From the NCBI GenBank assembly GCA_020833005.1, contig JAJHRD010000009.1:1-44863 (forward strand): a stretch of 44,863 nt of DNA, read 5' to 3'. A program made the position numbers and the translations under genes. Below, piece by piece: positions 16,020-24,685 of the stretch (position 1 is the stretch's first letter; every line of letters starts with the position of its first letter). The DNA comes from Candidatus Methanomethylicota archaeon. Lineage in GTDB: Archaea; Thermoproteota; Methanomethylicia; Culexarchaeales; Culexarchaeaceae. The notes under the pieces are model-generated. The model saw nothing but the letters and a program-made list of their open reading frames with translations, had not been told where the DNA came from and searched no databases.

Positions 16020-17426
16020 TCACATCTCCTTCAACCTTGGATTAAAGATTTTATCCAATGTAAAGCCAAGCATAGCGAAACTCAATGAGGTTAATACTAA
16101 CATAATTGATGGTTCCAAAACCCAGTAATATAACCCTTTATAGAGAGCTCCATTAGTGGATGCATCATCAAGTATCTTACCCCACGTAGGTGCCAATGGA
16201 TCCCCCAAGCCAAGTATAGCTAAGGCAGCCTCTAAGAAGACGAAGTCTGGTACAGATAAAACTATTGATGGTATAATTGTTGGCAGAATTTTGGGAATTA
16301 AATAGCGAATTATGACCCTAAAGTTGCTAGCACCATAAGCCCTCGCAGCTTCCACATAGGGGAACTCCTTAACTTGTAGGAACATAGCCCTATAACTCTT
16401 AACACCACCACCAAACATTGAAAGAGCAATAACGACTACTAGGAGGACCCATATACTGAATTTATAGAATGTGGATATCATTATTAGGATTGGTAGGAAT
16501 GGGAGGATCATGAAGATCTCAGTAACCCTCTGTATTGTCGTATCAACCTTCCCCAAGAACCATGCACTCACAGCTCCAATAAACATCTGTATCAGCGCTA
16601 TTGAGAGAGAAGCTATAACGCCAAAGGATAATGCTATTGGCGTACCCCACAAGAGGGCTATCCCCAAATCCCTCCTCAAATGATCAGTTCCAGCCCAACC
16701 ATAAACTTTACCATAAACTACAAGACTAGCATCCACATCAACATTAGTTTCAAACACCATACCATCCATCCAAAGCCTATAATTCCCCTTCATAACCTTA
16801 GCCGTACCGGGATCAAGTATGCTTACATCCTCCTCTGCAAAGAGTAGTAATGTAACTGGCGCATCATACCCTATAGTTCTATTGATCTTCGCTGAAATCA
16901 ACCCCTTAAGACGTTCAGCCAATTTATCATCATTAGAGATATAGTATCTATCCTCCCTAGAAATGCTAATTGTATTTAAAATGTACTCCTTACCGTTAGG
17001 TTTAACCCAATGGATGGTCAATTGTGGTGCTGAAACATTAAATCTTGATTTAAAGAATATGTTTAACTCACTTGGAAAATCATCATACTGGTAGTCAAAT
17101 GAGAATTCAATTCTAATTTGGCTAAATTTATCAAGTACTGGAACTATTGCTTTAGATACTCCAAGCCTAGGCTTAGCAGTATCCAATACTATAGTTTCAG
17201 GCAACTTCTTAGATGAGAAAATGTTCACCCATGAGGGGAGGGCATTACGCGGATTATCTAACCACTGCTGCTCACCAGCCCTCCACAAAGTTACAGCCTT
17301 ATCGTATGGTATTGCAAAAATAGTATACACTGAGATCCCCACTAAGATGAATATAATTGTCAATCCAATTACAGCAGACTTATAGAAGTATATCTGCCCA
17401 AAAAAGCGTTTAATTCTTGATGACAC
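16020..17426 (-). CDS. Peptide ABC transporter permease (DppC-like) with a large extracytoplasmic insertion
   Basis: 468 residues, against about 300 for a typical DppC. One membrane helix (about residues 17-38) is followed by roughly 200 soluble residues with many beta strands. Then come the GTDHLRRDL motif and about five helices of the permease, including the EAARAYGASNFRVIIRYLIPKILP coupling loop that contacts the ATPase. The insertion lies between helix 1 and helix 2, so it should face outside and could help dock the binding protein. It starts with GTG at 17426, which overlaps the upstream TAG stop by one nucleotide. Confidence 0.88.
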   Translation of the reverse strand: MSSRIKRFFGQIYFYKSAVIGLTIIFILVGISVYTIFAIPYDKAVTLWRAGEQQWLDNPRNALPSWVNIFSSKKLPETIVLDTAKPRLGVSKAIVPVLDKFSQIRIEFSFDYQYDDFPSELNIFFKSRFNVSAPQLTIHWVKPNGKEYILNTISISREDRYYISNDDKLAERLKGLISAKINRTIGYDAPVTLLLFAEEDVSILDPGTAKVMKGNYRLWMDGMVFETNVDVDASLVVYGKVYGWAGTDHLRRDLGIALLWGTPIALSFGVIASLSIALIQMFIGAVSAWFLGKVDTTIQRVTEIFMILPFLPILIMISTFYKFSIWVLLVVVIALSMFGGGVKSYRAMFLQVKEFPYVEAARAYGASNFRVIIRYLIPKILPTIIPSIVLSVPDFVFLEAALAILGLGDPLAPTWGKILDDASTNGALYKGLYYWVLEPSIMLVLTSLSFAMLGFTLDKIFNPRLKEM

Positions 17427-18487
17427 TACACACCACCCATCCTAATCCTCGGATCTAAAATGGCATATACCAATTCAAGCGTGAAAATAGTTGCTGCCAA
17501 TAGATAGGCGTATATAACTATGAGGCCAACCAATACTGGCGTATCAAACATTGTTGAAGCTGAATAAAGTAGACTTCCTATACCAGGCCAATCAAACACC
17601 CTCTCAGTGATTATTGCACCCATCCATGAAGCAATTAATGTTAATGAAAAGTCCGTTACAATTGGGGGTAATGTTGGTCTAAGAATATACCTTCTCCGTA
17701 TTAGCGATTCAGGTAACCCCTTTGCCTTAGCCATCTCAACGTAGTCTTCACTTGAAAACATTAGGAAGAAGGTCCTCCTACTATATATGTTTATGAATGA
17801 ATAGGCTATAAGCCATGAGAGAACGGGTAAAATCATATGTTTTAGAACACTCAATGCATAGGATAAGCTATCCGTTGGTGGTGGAACATCAACCATGCCA
17901 CCATAAGGCAATATTCTCAAGGAAGATGCAAATATGAGTATCAGAAATATCCCATAGAACCATCCCGGTAGAGAGGAGAGCGGCGCCAACGTAACCGACA
18001 ATTTATCAGGTATACTTCCATACCTCCTAGATAAAAATAGCCCAGCAAATAAGCCTATGAAGAATAAGATAAGTTGTGTCGTTGTAAATAGGAGTACGGT
18101 GTTTGGCAACCTCTCCGAAATAATTATATAAACACTCTTAGACCCACTATTACTACTCAGCCACAATGCTCTACCAAGATTAAGTGATATGGCATCTCTC
18201 AAGTAAATGAAGCTCCTATAAATGAATGGTTTATCGAATCCTATCTTCTTCAACTCATTAGCATATAACGCATCCACCAATTCTCTAACCTGCGTATCAT
18301 TCAAATGCCTATACGCAGGATTCTGACGCACACTCTGGGATATTGAAAGATATAAATCCCCCTTAACTATTTCATCAACATATCCACCCATATTCGCAAT
18401 CCAAATAGTAATATAAATAGCAATAACCACTGTGAGGAAAAGCATAACCCCACGCTTAACCACATACCCAACAATTTTTGGAAACAT
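17426..18487 (-). CDS. Peptide ABC transporter permease (DppB-like)
   Basis: About 353 residues with six predicted membrane helices. The permease coupling segment DYVEMAKAKGLPESLIRRRYILRPTLPPI is present, and SLPGWFYGIFLILIFA and ERVFDWPGIGSLLYSA are standard DppB marks. A soluble segment of about 60 residues after helix 1 (including the RHLNDTQVRELVDALYANELKK stretch) is common in archaeal members. The ATG at 18487 is preferred over a TTG at 18499. Second gene of the operon, 45 nt after the binding protein. Confidence 0.9.
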   Translation of the reverse strand: MFPKIVGYVVKRGVMLFLTVVIAIYITIWIANMGGYVDEIVKGDLYLSISQSVRQNPAYRHLNDTQVRELVDALYANELKKIGFDKPFIYRSFIYLRDAISLNLGRALWLSSNSGSKSVYIIISERLPNTVLLFTTTQLILFFIGLFAGLFLSRRYGSIPDKLSVTLAPLSSLPGWFYGIFLILIFASSLRILPYGGMVDVPPPTDSLSYALSVLKHMILPVLSWLIAYSFINIYSRRTFFLMFSSEDYVEMAKAKGLPESLIRRRYILRPTLPPIVTDFSLTLIASWMGAIITERVFDWPGIGSLLYSASTMFDTPVLVGLIVIYAYLLAATIFTLELVYAILDPRIRMGGV

Positions 18488-18532
18488 AAATACCACCAAA
18501 ATAGGAAGAATAAAAAAATAAAAGGTTTATGT

Positions 18533-21238
18533 TTATTTCTTCTTGACAAATGGTAGAACTATTGCCACTATAGCAATGATGAGGGCCACTACAGTAACTC
18601 CCATCAGCATATTCACAGTGGCTGTTAACGAATCAATTCTTGCAGTTAAGGCATCAACAGTTTTCCCTAAACTCCCCACAGTTTTCGTTAAATCGGAGAT
18701 TTTAGCTTCATACTCAGCTCTAACCTTAGCAATCTCACTCATAAGATACTCAGTTACACTCATAACCCTCGCCGTTCCAGTGGTGGATACTGGCATACCA
18801 ACAAGCTTCGATACCACTATAACCTCAACACCCACAGTTCCAGGTGGCAACATTGAAGTCTCTTCAGACTTAAGCTTAATCCTCCACTCACCATCCTTAA
18901 CAGGCTCTGCAACTCCAACCAAAGTTGTCGTTGGACTCGTAATGATATACTTAACATACTGAACATCAGCCACTTTATAGGGTTGCCCTTCAAAGGTTAC
19001 TGAGATGGGTATTTCAACTGGTAAGCCAGGAGTTATTGTTGGCATTGCAGTAATCGTGGCTGATGGTATCATTGGCTTTGAGAACTTAAGCCATTTATCC
19101 GCAGTGTCTATGAACTCCCTATAAGCCTTTATCACAGCTATTTTGGCAGTCGTATCAACCCTATCCAAGTAGAATGGGCCATTACCCACGAGGAAGTGCC
19201 CCTTCGCCTCATACCACTTCTTCAAATTATTATACCTCTCCAGAGCCTCAGACTCCGTAACATACTTGCCCATAACATTCTTGTATGGTATGAATTTATC
19301 AGCAATAGCCTTATCCAAGTAGCCCTTTAATATTGGGAGTGAGGGGCCAGCAATATAGCTCATCCACTCAACCTTAAGAGCTTCAGCCTTATCAGCTGAG
19401 AATGCCAATTTCTTATCTGCTTCAGCTAACCACCCAATGGCAATTGTATGCCATGGTCCAGGTCCAAGACCATAAGCTGGATAGAATGCTCCCGCCGCAG
19501 ATGCAGCTATCCACTCAGCATCCAAGTATAGAGCATCGGAATAGTACTCTATTACCAATGGTTTTACGCTCACTATCTTGAAACCTTTGAAGTATTCTCT
19601 AAATGCCTCGAATGATGGGACGTAGGCTTCATCGTATATTGGGCTTTCAGGCTTCGCCCTATCAAATGTCAAAATATAGCTGAACACTATATCTGCTATT
19701 GAGAATTTACTACCATCATGATACTTCATATCAAATATGTTATCATCGTAATAGATGACCGTCTTGGTCTTAGCAGTTGTTCCCGGAGGTGCATATATTA
19801 TCTCCTGTTTTGCAGCATCCCAATCGTACCAAGCATCTGTGGGCACAGTAATGTTATCAACGAAGCTTAACTTCACCCAATCAAGTGTGACTCCTATCGG
19901 TAACCCCTTTAGGGCGTAAACCTCCGCCCTCTTAACCCTCTGCGGCCAGTATAGTCCAGTGAATGGGTCTGGCATCACCGCTGGGTCTGAGAGAGGATCA
20001 TAGTACATGTGATCATAAATCCAATTACTACCTGCAACTGGGTTGACTGGATCCACAAATATATCTGTGGATGCTATTTTAACTGTGCCGCCAACCTTAC
20101 CAGTATACCTAATGGTGTATGGCCATAATCGTGCACCTGAGAAGCCAGCCGCTAAATCATATGTCAACGAAACCTCCTTCCTAGCAGGCCATGAAGCTAT
20201 TTGGCTAACTAGCCATACCCTAACGGAATCCTCCATTGAGAGGTATAAAGCTTTCCGCATTAATTCATCTCTTTCCTCAACAGTTTTATAGTCTCTAGCC
20301 CACAGCTTACCAGCCACATAATCGAATTCGGGGCTTGGCTTATATGCACTCCACAGCGGCCCCATACCCCCTCTGGGCGTGTAGAAGAAGCCGAAGTTAT
20401 CTGATTCATCCCTTGAAACAATTGTTGTTATCCATCCTCCAGTGTAAATGTGCCATTTCCCATCAGCAGGGTTACCCCTTACCCATATGGGGGCAGCCTC
20501 CCTACTAGTCTTATACTGCCTATCAACTGTGAAGCCAAGCTTCTCAAGCTGACTAGCCACATAATCACCTATACCCCTCCTCTGATCCTCAACTCTAATC
20601 AAGAAGATTATTGTAACTGGCTCACCCTTATAATACCACTTCCCCTCCCTCAACTCAGCACCAAGCTTCAGCATCTCCCCTGTAATTATTTCTCTCGCCT
20701 TATCAAAATTGTAGCTATACTTCTTCTCAATATCCCTGAGGACATCAGCATACCTCGCATAATCTGGGAATGCTGGTGTTAAGCATGTATATCTTGGTAC
20801 AGCCATTCCCGCCATTATCTCATCACATATGTACTTCCTATCCACCAGATAGTTTATAGCTTCCCTAATTTTGGGAACTGCGAAGGGGTTAAGCTTACCA
20901 GTTGCAGGGAACTCTGGACCAACTGGGTTGAATGTTAACTCAAAGTATAATCCGTAGGATGTGGCATACCATAAGTCTGGTGAAGCTTTAATTTGCTTGA
21001 ATATTGCTGGATCCCTCACATCTCTAAAGTATACTTGCATCTCATTCTTCAATAGCATATCCAATGCCTTTGCATCCTCAGTTACAACGAAGAAGTCAAC
21101 CTCATCAACCCACGGCCCCTTAGGCGCCTGCTGAGCATAAGCCGTTGGAACCACTGCCATGAGCATTGGCAACATCATTGAAATCAGAAGGAAGATTGTA
21201 AAAATAGTTGCTTTCATTCTCAATTTGTACACCCTCAC
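18533..21238 (-). CDS. Peptide-binding protein of the ABC transporter (SBP family 5), membrane anchored
   Basis: 901 residues. A basic start and hydrophobic stretch ending at ...AVVPTAYAQQ is a signal sequence with a likely cleavage after Ala-Tyr-Ala. The body has family-5 binding protein features, with two domain segments (a first part up to about residue 360 and a second part starting near VGGTVKIAS). The C-terminus carries a heptad-like coiled coil (EIAKVRAEYEAKISDLTKTVG) and a final membrane helix (VVALIIAIVAIVLPFVKKK), so it is tethered by its C-terminus outside the cell. It captures peptides for the two permeases and two ATPases downstream. GTG at 21238 is used; an ATG 7 codons later is possible. 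Confidence 0.9.
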   Translation of the reverse strand: MRVYKLRMKATIFTIFLLISMMLPMLMAVVPTAYAQQAPKGPWVDEVDFFVVTEDAKALDMLLKNEMQVYFRDVRDPAIFKQIKASPDLWYATSYGLYFELTFNPVGPEFPATGKLNPFAVPKIREAINYLVDRKYICDEIMAGMAVPRYTCLTPAFPDYARYADVLRDIEKKYSYNFDKAREIITGEMLKLGAELREGKWYYKGEPVTIIFLIRVEDQRRGIGDYVASQLEKLGFTVDRQYKTSREAAPIWVRGNPADGKWHIYTGGWITTIVSRDESDNFGFFYTPRGGMGPLWSAYKPSPEFDYVAGKLWARDYKTVEERDELMRKALYLSMEDSVRVWLVSQIASWPARKEVSLTYDLAAGFSGARLWPYTIRYTGKVGGTVKIASTDIFVDPVNPVAGSNWIYDHMYYDPLSDPAVMPDPFTGLYWPQRVKRAEVYALKGLPIGVTLDWVKLSFVDNITVPTDAWYDWDAAKQEIIYAPPGTTAKTKTVIYYDDNIFDMKYHDGSKFSIADIVFSYILTFDRAKPESPIYDEAYVPSFEAFREYFKGFKIVSVKPLVIEYYSDALYLDAEWIAASAAGAFYPAYGLGPGPWHTIAIGWLAEADKKLAFSADKAEALKVEWMSYIAGPSLPILKGYLDKAIADKFIPYKNVMGKYVTESEALERYNNLKKWYEAKGHFLVGNGPFYLDRVDTTAKIAVIKAYREFIDTADKWLKFSKPMIPSATITAMPTITPGLPVEIPISVTFEGQPYKVADVQYVKYIITSPTTTLVGVAEPVKDGEWRIKLKSEETSMLPPGTVGVEVIVVSKLVGMPVSTTGTARVMSVTEYLMSEIAKVRAEYEAKISDLTKTVGSLGKTVDALTARIDSLTATVNMLMGVTVVALIIAIVAIVLPFVKKK

Positions 21239-21256
21239 ATTAATTCTTGGACTATG

Positions 21257-21289
21257 AGTTAATTAATTTTTCGATAAAATTAATTAACT
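21257..21289. promoter_or_regulatory. Perfect 14-bp inverted repeat upstream of the peptide-transporter operon
   Basis: AGTTAATTAATTTT at 21257-21270 and its exact complement at 21276-21289 are separated by five bases. The repeat begins 18 nt upstream of the binding-protein start codon, so it covers the likely promoter or transcription start. A dimeric regulator operator is the simplest explanation. Confidence 0.55.
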
Positions 21290-21509
21290 TATTGTAATTT
21301 TTATCATTAATTGTTAATTTTTGTTAACTTCTCTTCCCTTCATGTATTTATAAGACGCTGGAATTAGCGAATCTCAATGGAAAATAACATTAAACATTCA
21401 TTTTGCGTATATCCCATGAGAATAAGGTGATTCCCGAAATCGTAATAACTCTAATATAAAGTTGAAAATTAAGGGTTATGTTTGAAGTGAATTTTTAAAA
21501 AGTTGAAGA
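21290..21509. other. AT-rich intergenic stretch, no gene seen
   Basis: Between the transporter operon promoter and the gamma-glutamyltransferase stop there are about 220 nt of AT-rich sequence. It has several TTAAT/GTTAA repeats close to the 14-bp inverted repeat (for example a GTTAA...GTTAAC stretch near 21312-21330). No reading frame with coding character was found. Confidence 0.35.
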
Positions 21510-23051
21510 CTACTCTAAACCTATGGGTAATCCATCTCCACGGATATCAGCATATCCAACCTTCAATCTATCCCTAACTTCCACTATGGCTGCAACACCC
21601 ATTCTTGATGGATAATCAATTATTTTACACTTAAACTTTTTAAGTTCGCCCAAACTATACCCCCTTTCACATTCAACAACATCACTTCCAAGTTCCCATC
21701 TGAAACGTGGAGTTTCAATAGCCAATTGCGGATTTAAACCGTAATCCACTATGCCATTTACTATTTGAGCATGAAGGAGGGGTCTGAAATGTCCTCCTGA
21801 AAGGCCCATAGCCATCCATCTTGAACCATAATTTAAAAGTAGGGCTGATAATGTGTGTAGAGGCTTCTTCCTAGGTTCAAGTCTGTTAACGTGACCATCA
21901 AGGAATGTGAATGATGATCCACGGGAATTCAATGTAATGTTGTATGTTGGTTCAGTGATGTATGAGCCGAAATTGTGGAATACACTTTGAATACATGAAA
22001 TTAAGTATCCTTTATCATCAGCAATGGCAAAGTATGTTGTATCAGCATCCATGAAGGATGCATGGATAGAGCCACTAATGCTACCGCTCTTCATGGCTTC
22101 TATAAATTCTTCAGAGAGCAATTCATCCACATCTTTATGCATAAACCTTGGATCACCAACATACATATCCCTAACAGCATAAGCCTTAATCGCGGCATCC
22201 AAAATGTTTTGAACCCTCTCCATGGATAGTATTGGGATGTTCATGAAATTGGAGTATTCAATAAGCTTCAAGATGTGCAGTGTGGTTACCCCTTGAGAGT
22301 TTGGAGGCATCTCATATATCTGCCACCCCCTATACCCCACCTTTATTGGCTTCTGAAATTCACTATGATAATACCTTAGATCATCCAAATCCATGGTTCC
22401 CCCAAGAGATCTAATGTAATCAACGATCTTCACAGCAATATCCCCCTCATAAAAGCTCCTAGCATCTTCAGCAATCAACTTCAAAGCTTCAGCCAACCCT
22501 TTAAAGGATAATATGTCACCTTCATTTGGGAAACCTTCATCAAGCCTATACGTAACCCTAGAACCATAATCCTTAATCAATTCACCACCAAGATTACGTA
22601 ACGCCCTACAAAACCCCCTATGTGCAGGAAACCCTTCACCAGCAATCCTTATGGATGGCTCAAGAAGCTTACCCCACTCCATAGAGCCAAAAGCCCTCCA
22701 CAAACCATACAATCCATCAACCATCCCAGGAACAGTAATGGAATGCACACCATGAACAGGCATAGACTCAAAACCCAAACCACGAAGATAATCCACAGTT
22801 AAAGCCTTAGGGGAATAACCACTACCATTAATAACATGAACATTACCATTAGGATCACGTAGAATAGCAAAGAAATCCCCACCCAAACCAGAAAGATGAG
22901 GCAAAACAACACCTAAAGTGAAAGCTGTAGCCACAGCTGCATCCACAGCATTACCACCAAGCCTCAAAACATTAGCACCAACACTAGAAGCCAATGGACT
23001 TTCAGAAGAAACAACACCACGAGTGGAATAAAACGGTGCACGAAAATACAT
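21510..23051 (-). CDS. Gamma-glutamyltransferase family protein
   Basis: About 513 residues from the ATG at 23051; a longer frame to 23117 crosses the promoter. The enzyme is an autoprocessed N-terminal nucleophile hydrolase. The large-subunit part contains GGNAVDAAVATAF and SGLGGDFF, and the nucleophile pair TT at residues 338-339 sits in DADTTYFAIADDKG, where self-cleavage would occur. It transfers or hydrolyses gamma-glutamyl groups, which fits a peptide and glutathione-like substrate scavenging locus. There is no signal peptide. A TATA-like box 21 nt upstream suggests a leaderless mRNA. Confidence 0.88.
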   Translation of the reverse strand: MYFRAPFYSTRGVVSSESPLASSVGANVLRLGGNAVDAAVATAFTLGVVLPHLSGLGGDFFAILRDPNGNVHVINGSGYSPKALTVDYLRGLGFESMPVHGVHSITVPGMVDGLYGLWRAFGSMEWGKLLEPSIRIAGEGFPAHRGFCRALRNLGGELIKDYGSRVTYRLDEGFPNEGDILSFKGLAEALKLIAEDARSFYEGDIAVKIVDYIRSLGGTMDLDDLRYYHSEFQKPIKVGYRGWQIYEMPPNSQGVTTLHILKLIEYSNFMNIPILSMERVQNILDAAIKAYAVRDMYVGDPRFMHKDVDELLSEEFIEAMKSGSISGSIHASFMDADTTYFAIADDKGYLISCIQSVFHNFGSYITEPTYNITLNSRGSSFTFLDGHVNRLEPRKKPLHTLSALLLNYGSRWMAMGLSGGHFRPLLHAQIVNGIVDYGLNPQLAIETPRFRWELGSDVVECERGYSLGELKKFKCKIIDYPSRMGVAAIVEVRDRLKVGYADIRGDGLPIGLE

Positions 23052-23072
23052 GACAAAAATATATGACAAAAC

Positions 23073-23082
23073 AATATTTAAA
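23073..23082. promoter_or_regulatory. Shared symmetric TATA-like box (AATATTTAAA)
   Basis: The AATATTTAAA sequence reads as a TATA box on both strands. On the minus strand it is 21 nt from the gamma-glutamyltransferase ATG at 23051. On the plus strand it could start transcription at about 23100, just before the ribosome binding site of the 54-codon ORF. It may be a bidirectional promoter. Confidence 0.4.
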
Positions 23083-23108
23083 CGGTACGCAACCCAAAAA
23101 TGAGGTGG

Positions 23109-23252
23109 GAATATCATGATTTACAGTAATATCCAAGACATTTGGACTTGTATTAGAAAACTTAATACTATTATTAAGTCCAGTGGTATTGTTAAGCAAG
23201 CAACATATCATCAATTGAGTACTCAAAAGGATTACAGAAATCATGATATAAA
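23109..23252. repeat. Nested inverted-repeat element of about 143 bp (MITE-like or structured RNA)
   Basis: The 12-bp ATATCATGATTT at 23111-23122 is matched by its exact complement at 23238-23249. Imperfect pairing continues inwards (GTAAT...CC on both arms), giving ends of about 22 bp. Inside lies a second pair, TGGACTT at 23143-23149 with AAGTCCA at 23176-23182, and a third, GTATTA/TAATAC at 23150-23155 and 23163-23168. No target-site duplication is clear. A third TCATGAT copy is at about 23264. Confidence 0.45.
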
Positions 23253-23280
23253 ACCACTCAACATCATGATTGAATCTTAA
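23116..23280 (+). CDS. Small hypothetical protein (54 residues) with strong ribosome binding site
   Basis: An ATG at 23116 begins 54 codons ending in TAA at 23278-23280. A TGAGGTGG sequence, a very good match to the archaeal 16S 3' end, sits 7-8 nt upstream. Together with a TATA-like box 30-40 nt earlier this supports translation. The protein is polar and not membrane-like, with no family recognised. It overlaps the nested inverted repeats, so the codons may instead be a by-product of the repeat element. Confidence 0.35.
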   Translation: MIYSNIQDIWTCIRKLNTIIKSSGIVKQATYHQLSTQKDYRNHDIKPLNIMIES

Positions 23281-23402
23281 TAAAATCTCTTGGATAAATT
23301 TAGGTTATATTAGCATTTCCCTTCACATTGCTTTTAATCAAATATTCTTAGATGAATGAACAACTTAATAATAAGTGAAAACAGAATTAGGTATTGAATT
23401 GA

Positions 23403-23915
23403 ATGGTGGGTGTAGGTGAGATGAGGGTTGCAATAGTGTATTATAGTAAGACTGGGAATACGAGGAGGGTTGCTGAAAGGTTGAAGTTTGATCTTTCTAA
23501 GCTAAATGTTAATGTGGATTGTTTTGAGATTAAGGGTATGCGGGAGTATTCTGATAGAATGTTGCATTTGAATTTGAGGCTAATTCGTGATGTGATATTT
23601 GGAGAAGATGTTGAGATATGTGGGGATGAAGGATTCAACCCAAATGGATACGATCTAATATTGATAGGTTCACCGATATGGTATAATAGGGTTACACCAG
23701 CCATAAGAACGTTCATAAAAAAGTATGCTGGGAAAATTGGGGTTCCAATTGCATGCTTCACAACCTCAAAATTAAACATTAATTATTCAGATGAATTTAG
23801 GAGACAACTTGAAAGTTTGGGTTATAAGGTTATGATTAATAAAACTGTGGTCATTGGAAGTGAGGAATCTGCAGTTAAAGAGTTTATTGAGGCTTTGAAA
23901 ACGATTTTAAGGTGA
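23403..23915 (+). CDS. Flavodoxin-family protein
   Basis: 170 residues. The FMN-phosphate loop YYSKTGNTRRVAE is near the N-terminus, and the second flavin contact region is GSPIWYNRVTPAIRTF. It is a small electron carrier or an NAD(P)H-quinone reductase-like protein with FMN. The family usually begins close to the first strand, so the ATG at 23421 (MRVAIVYYSK) is also plausible; the ATG at 23403 lies at a promoter-compatible distance from a TTAATAATAA box. The creatininase gene follows 28 nt later on the same strand, so they are probably co-transcribed. Confidence 0.82.
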   Translation: MVGVGEMRVAIVYYSKTGNTRRVAERLKFDLSKLNVNVDCFEIKGMREYSDRMLHLNLRLIRDVIFGEDVEICGDEGFNPNGYDLILIGSPIWYNRVTPAIRTFIKKYAGKIGVPIACFTTSKLNINYSDEFRRQLESLGYKVMINKTVVIGSEESAVKEFIEALKTILR

Positions 23916-23943
23916 AAAAGGTATATAGTGATTTTGATGTGAA

Positions 23944-24675
23944 ATGTATTGGCTATTAGAGGAAGTTACATGGGAAGAGGCTAAGGAGATAATTGCAAAG
24001 GCTGATTACATAATACTCCCCACTGGAAGCTTTGAACAGCATGGTTTACATTTACCATTAAGTGTGGATAATATAAGGGCTGAGAATCTCGTTATGGAGG
24101 TATTGAAGAGGGCTGATAAATATAACTTGAAACTTGCCAAACTACCAACACTACCCTATGGATGCTCAGAACATCACATGCACTTCCCAGGGACAGTTAC
24201 ATTGGAGATTGATACGTACATAAAGGTTGTAACGGATATAGGTGTGAGTATGCATAGACATGGAGCTAAGAGATTTCTAATAATGAACTTCCATGGTGGA
24301 AACATACAACCATTAAATATTGCTGTGCAACTTATAAGGACAAAGACTGGGATGAAAACATACCTCATACATTGGACACAATATGCAAGGGATTTAATTG
24401 AACAGTGGGCTAAACCTGGATGGGGACATGCATGTGAACATGAAACAAGCATGATAATGTACTATAAACCAGAACTTGTTAGAAGGGAGAAGATAGTTAA
24501 ACCAAAAGTGAAGATTACAGCGCCTATAACTGAATTCAGATACTTCGATGAAATAACGGATACTGGTGGAATAGGAGACCCAACCATATCAAAACCAGAA
24601 TATGCAGAGAGGATAATTGGGGAAGCAAGCGAGAGAATACTGAAAGTGCTAAGTGAAGCATTAAAGATGGAGTGA
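23944..24675 (+). CDS. Creatininase-family amidohydrolase (second copy)
   Basis: 243 residues with all family ligand motifs: GSFEQHGLHLPLSVD (Glu, His, Asp), HHMHFPGTVT, MNFHGGNIQPL and HACEHETSMI with the late Glu. It is a distinct paralogue of the gene at 4694-5563, not a recent copy. It probably hydrolyses a cyclic or linear amide; the flavodoxin directly upstream hints at a redox step in the same pathway, but this is inference only. Convergent with the MFS transporter. Confidence 0.85.
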   Translation: MYWLLEEVTWEEAKEIIAKADYIILPTGSFEQHGLHLPLSVDNIRAENLVMEVLKRADKYNLKLAKLPTLPYGCSEHHMHFPGTVTLEIDTYIKVVTDIGVSMHRHGAKRFLIMNFHGGNIQPLNIAVQLIRTKTGMKTYLIHWTQYARDLIEQWAKPGWGHACEHETSMIMYYKPELVRREKIVKPKVKITAPITEFRYFDEITDTGGIGDPTISKPEYAERIIGEASERILKVLSEALKME

Positions 24676-24685
24676 AACAAATAAT

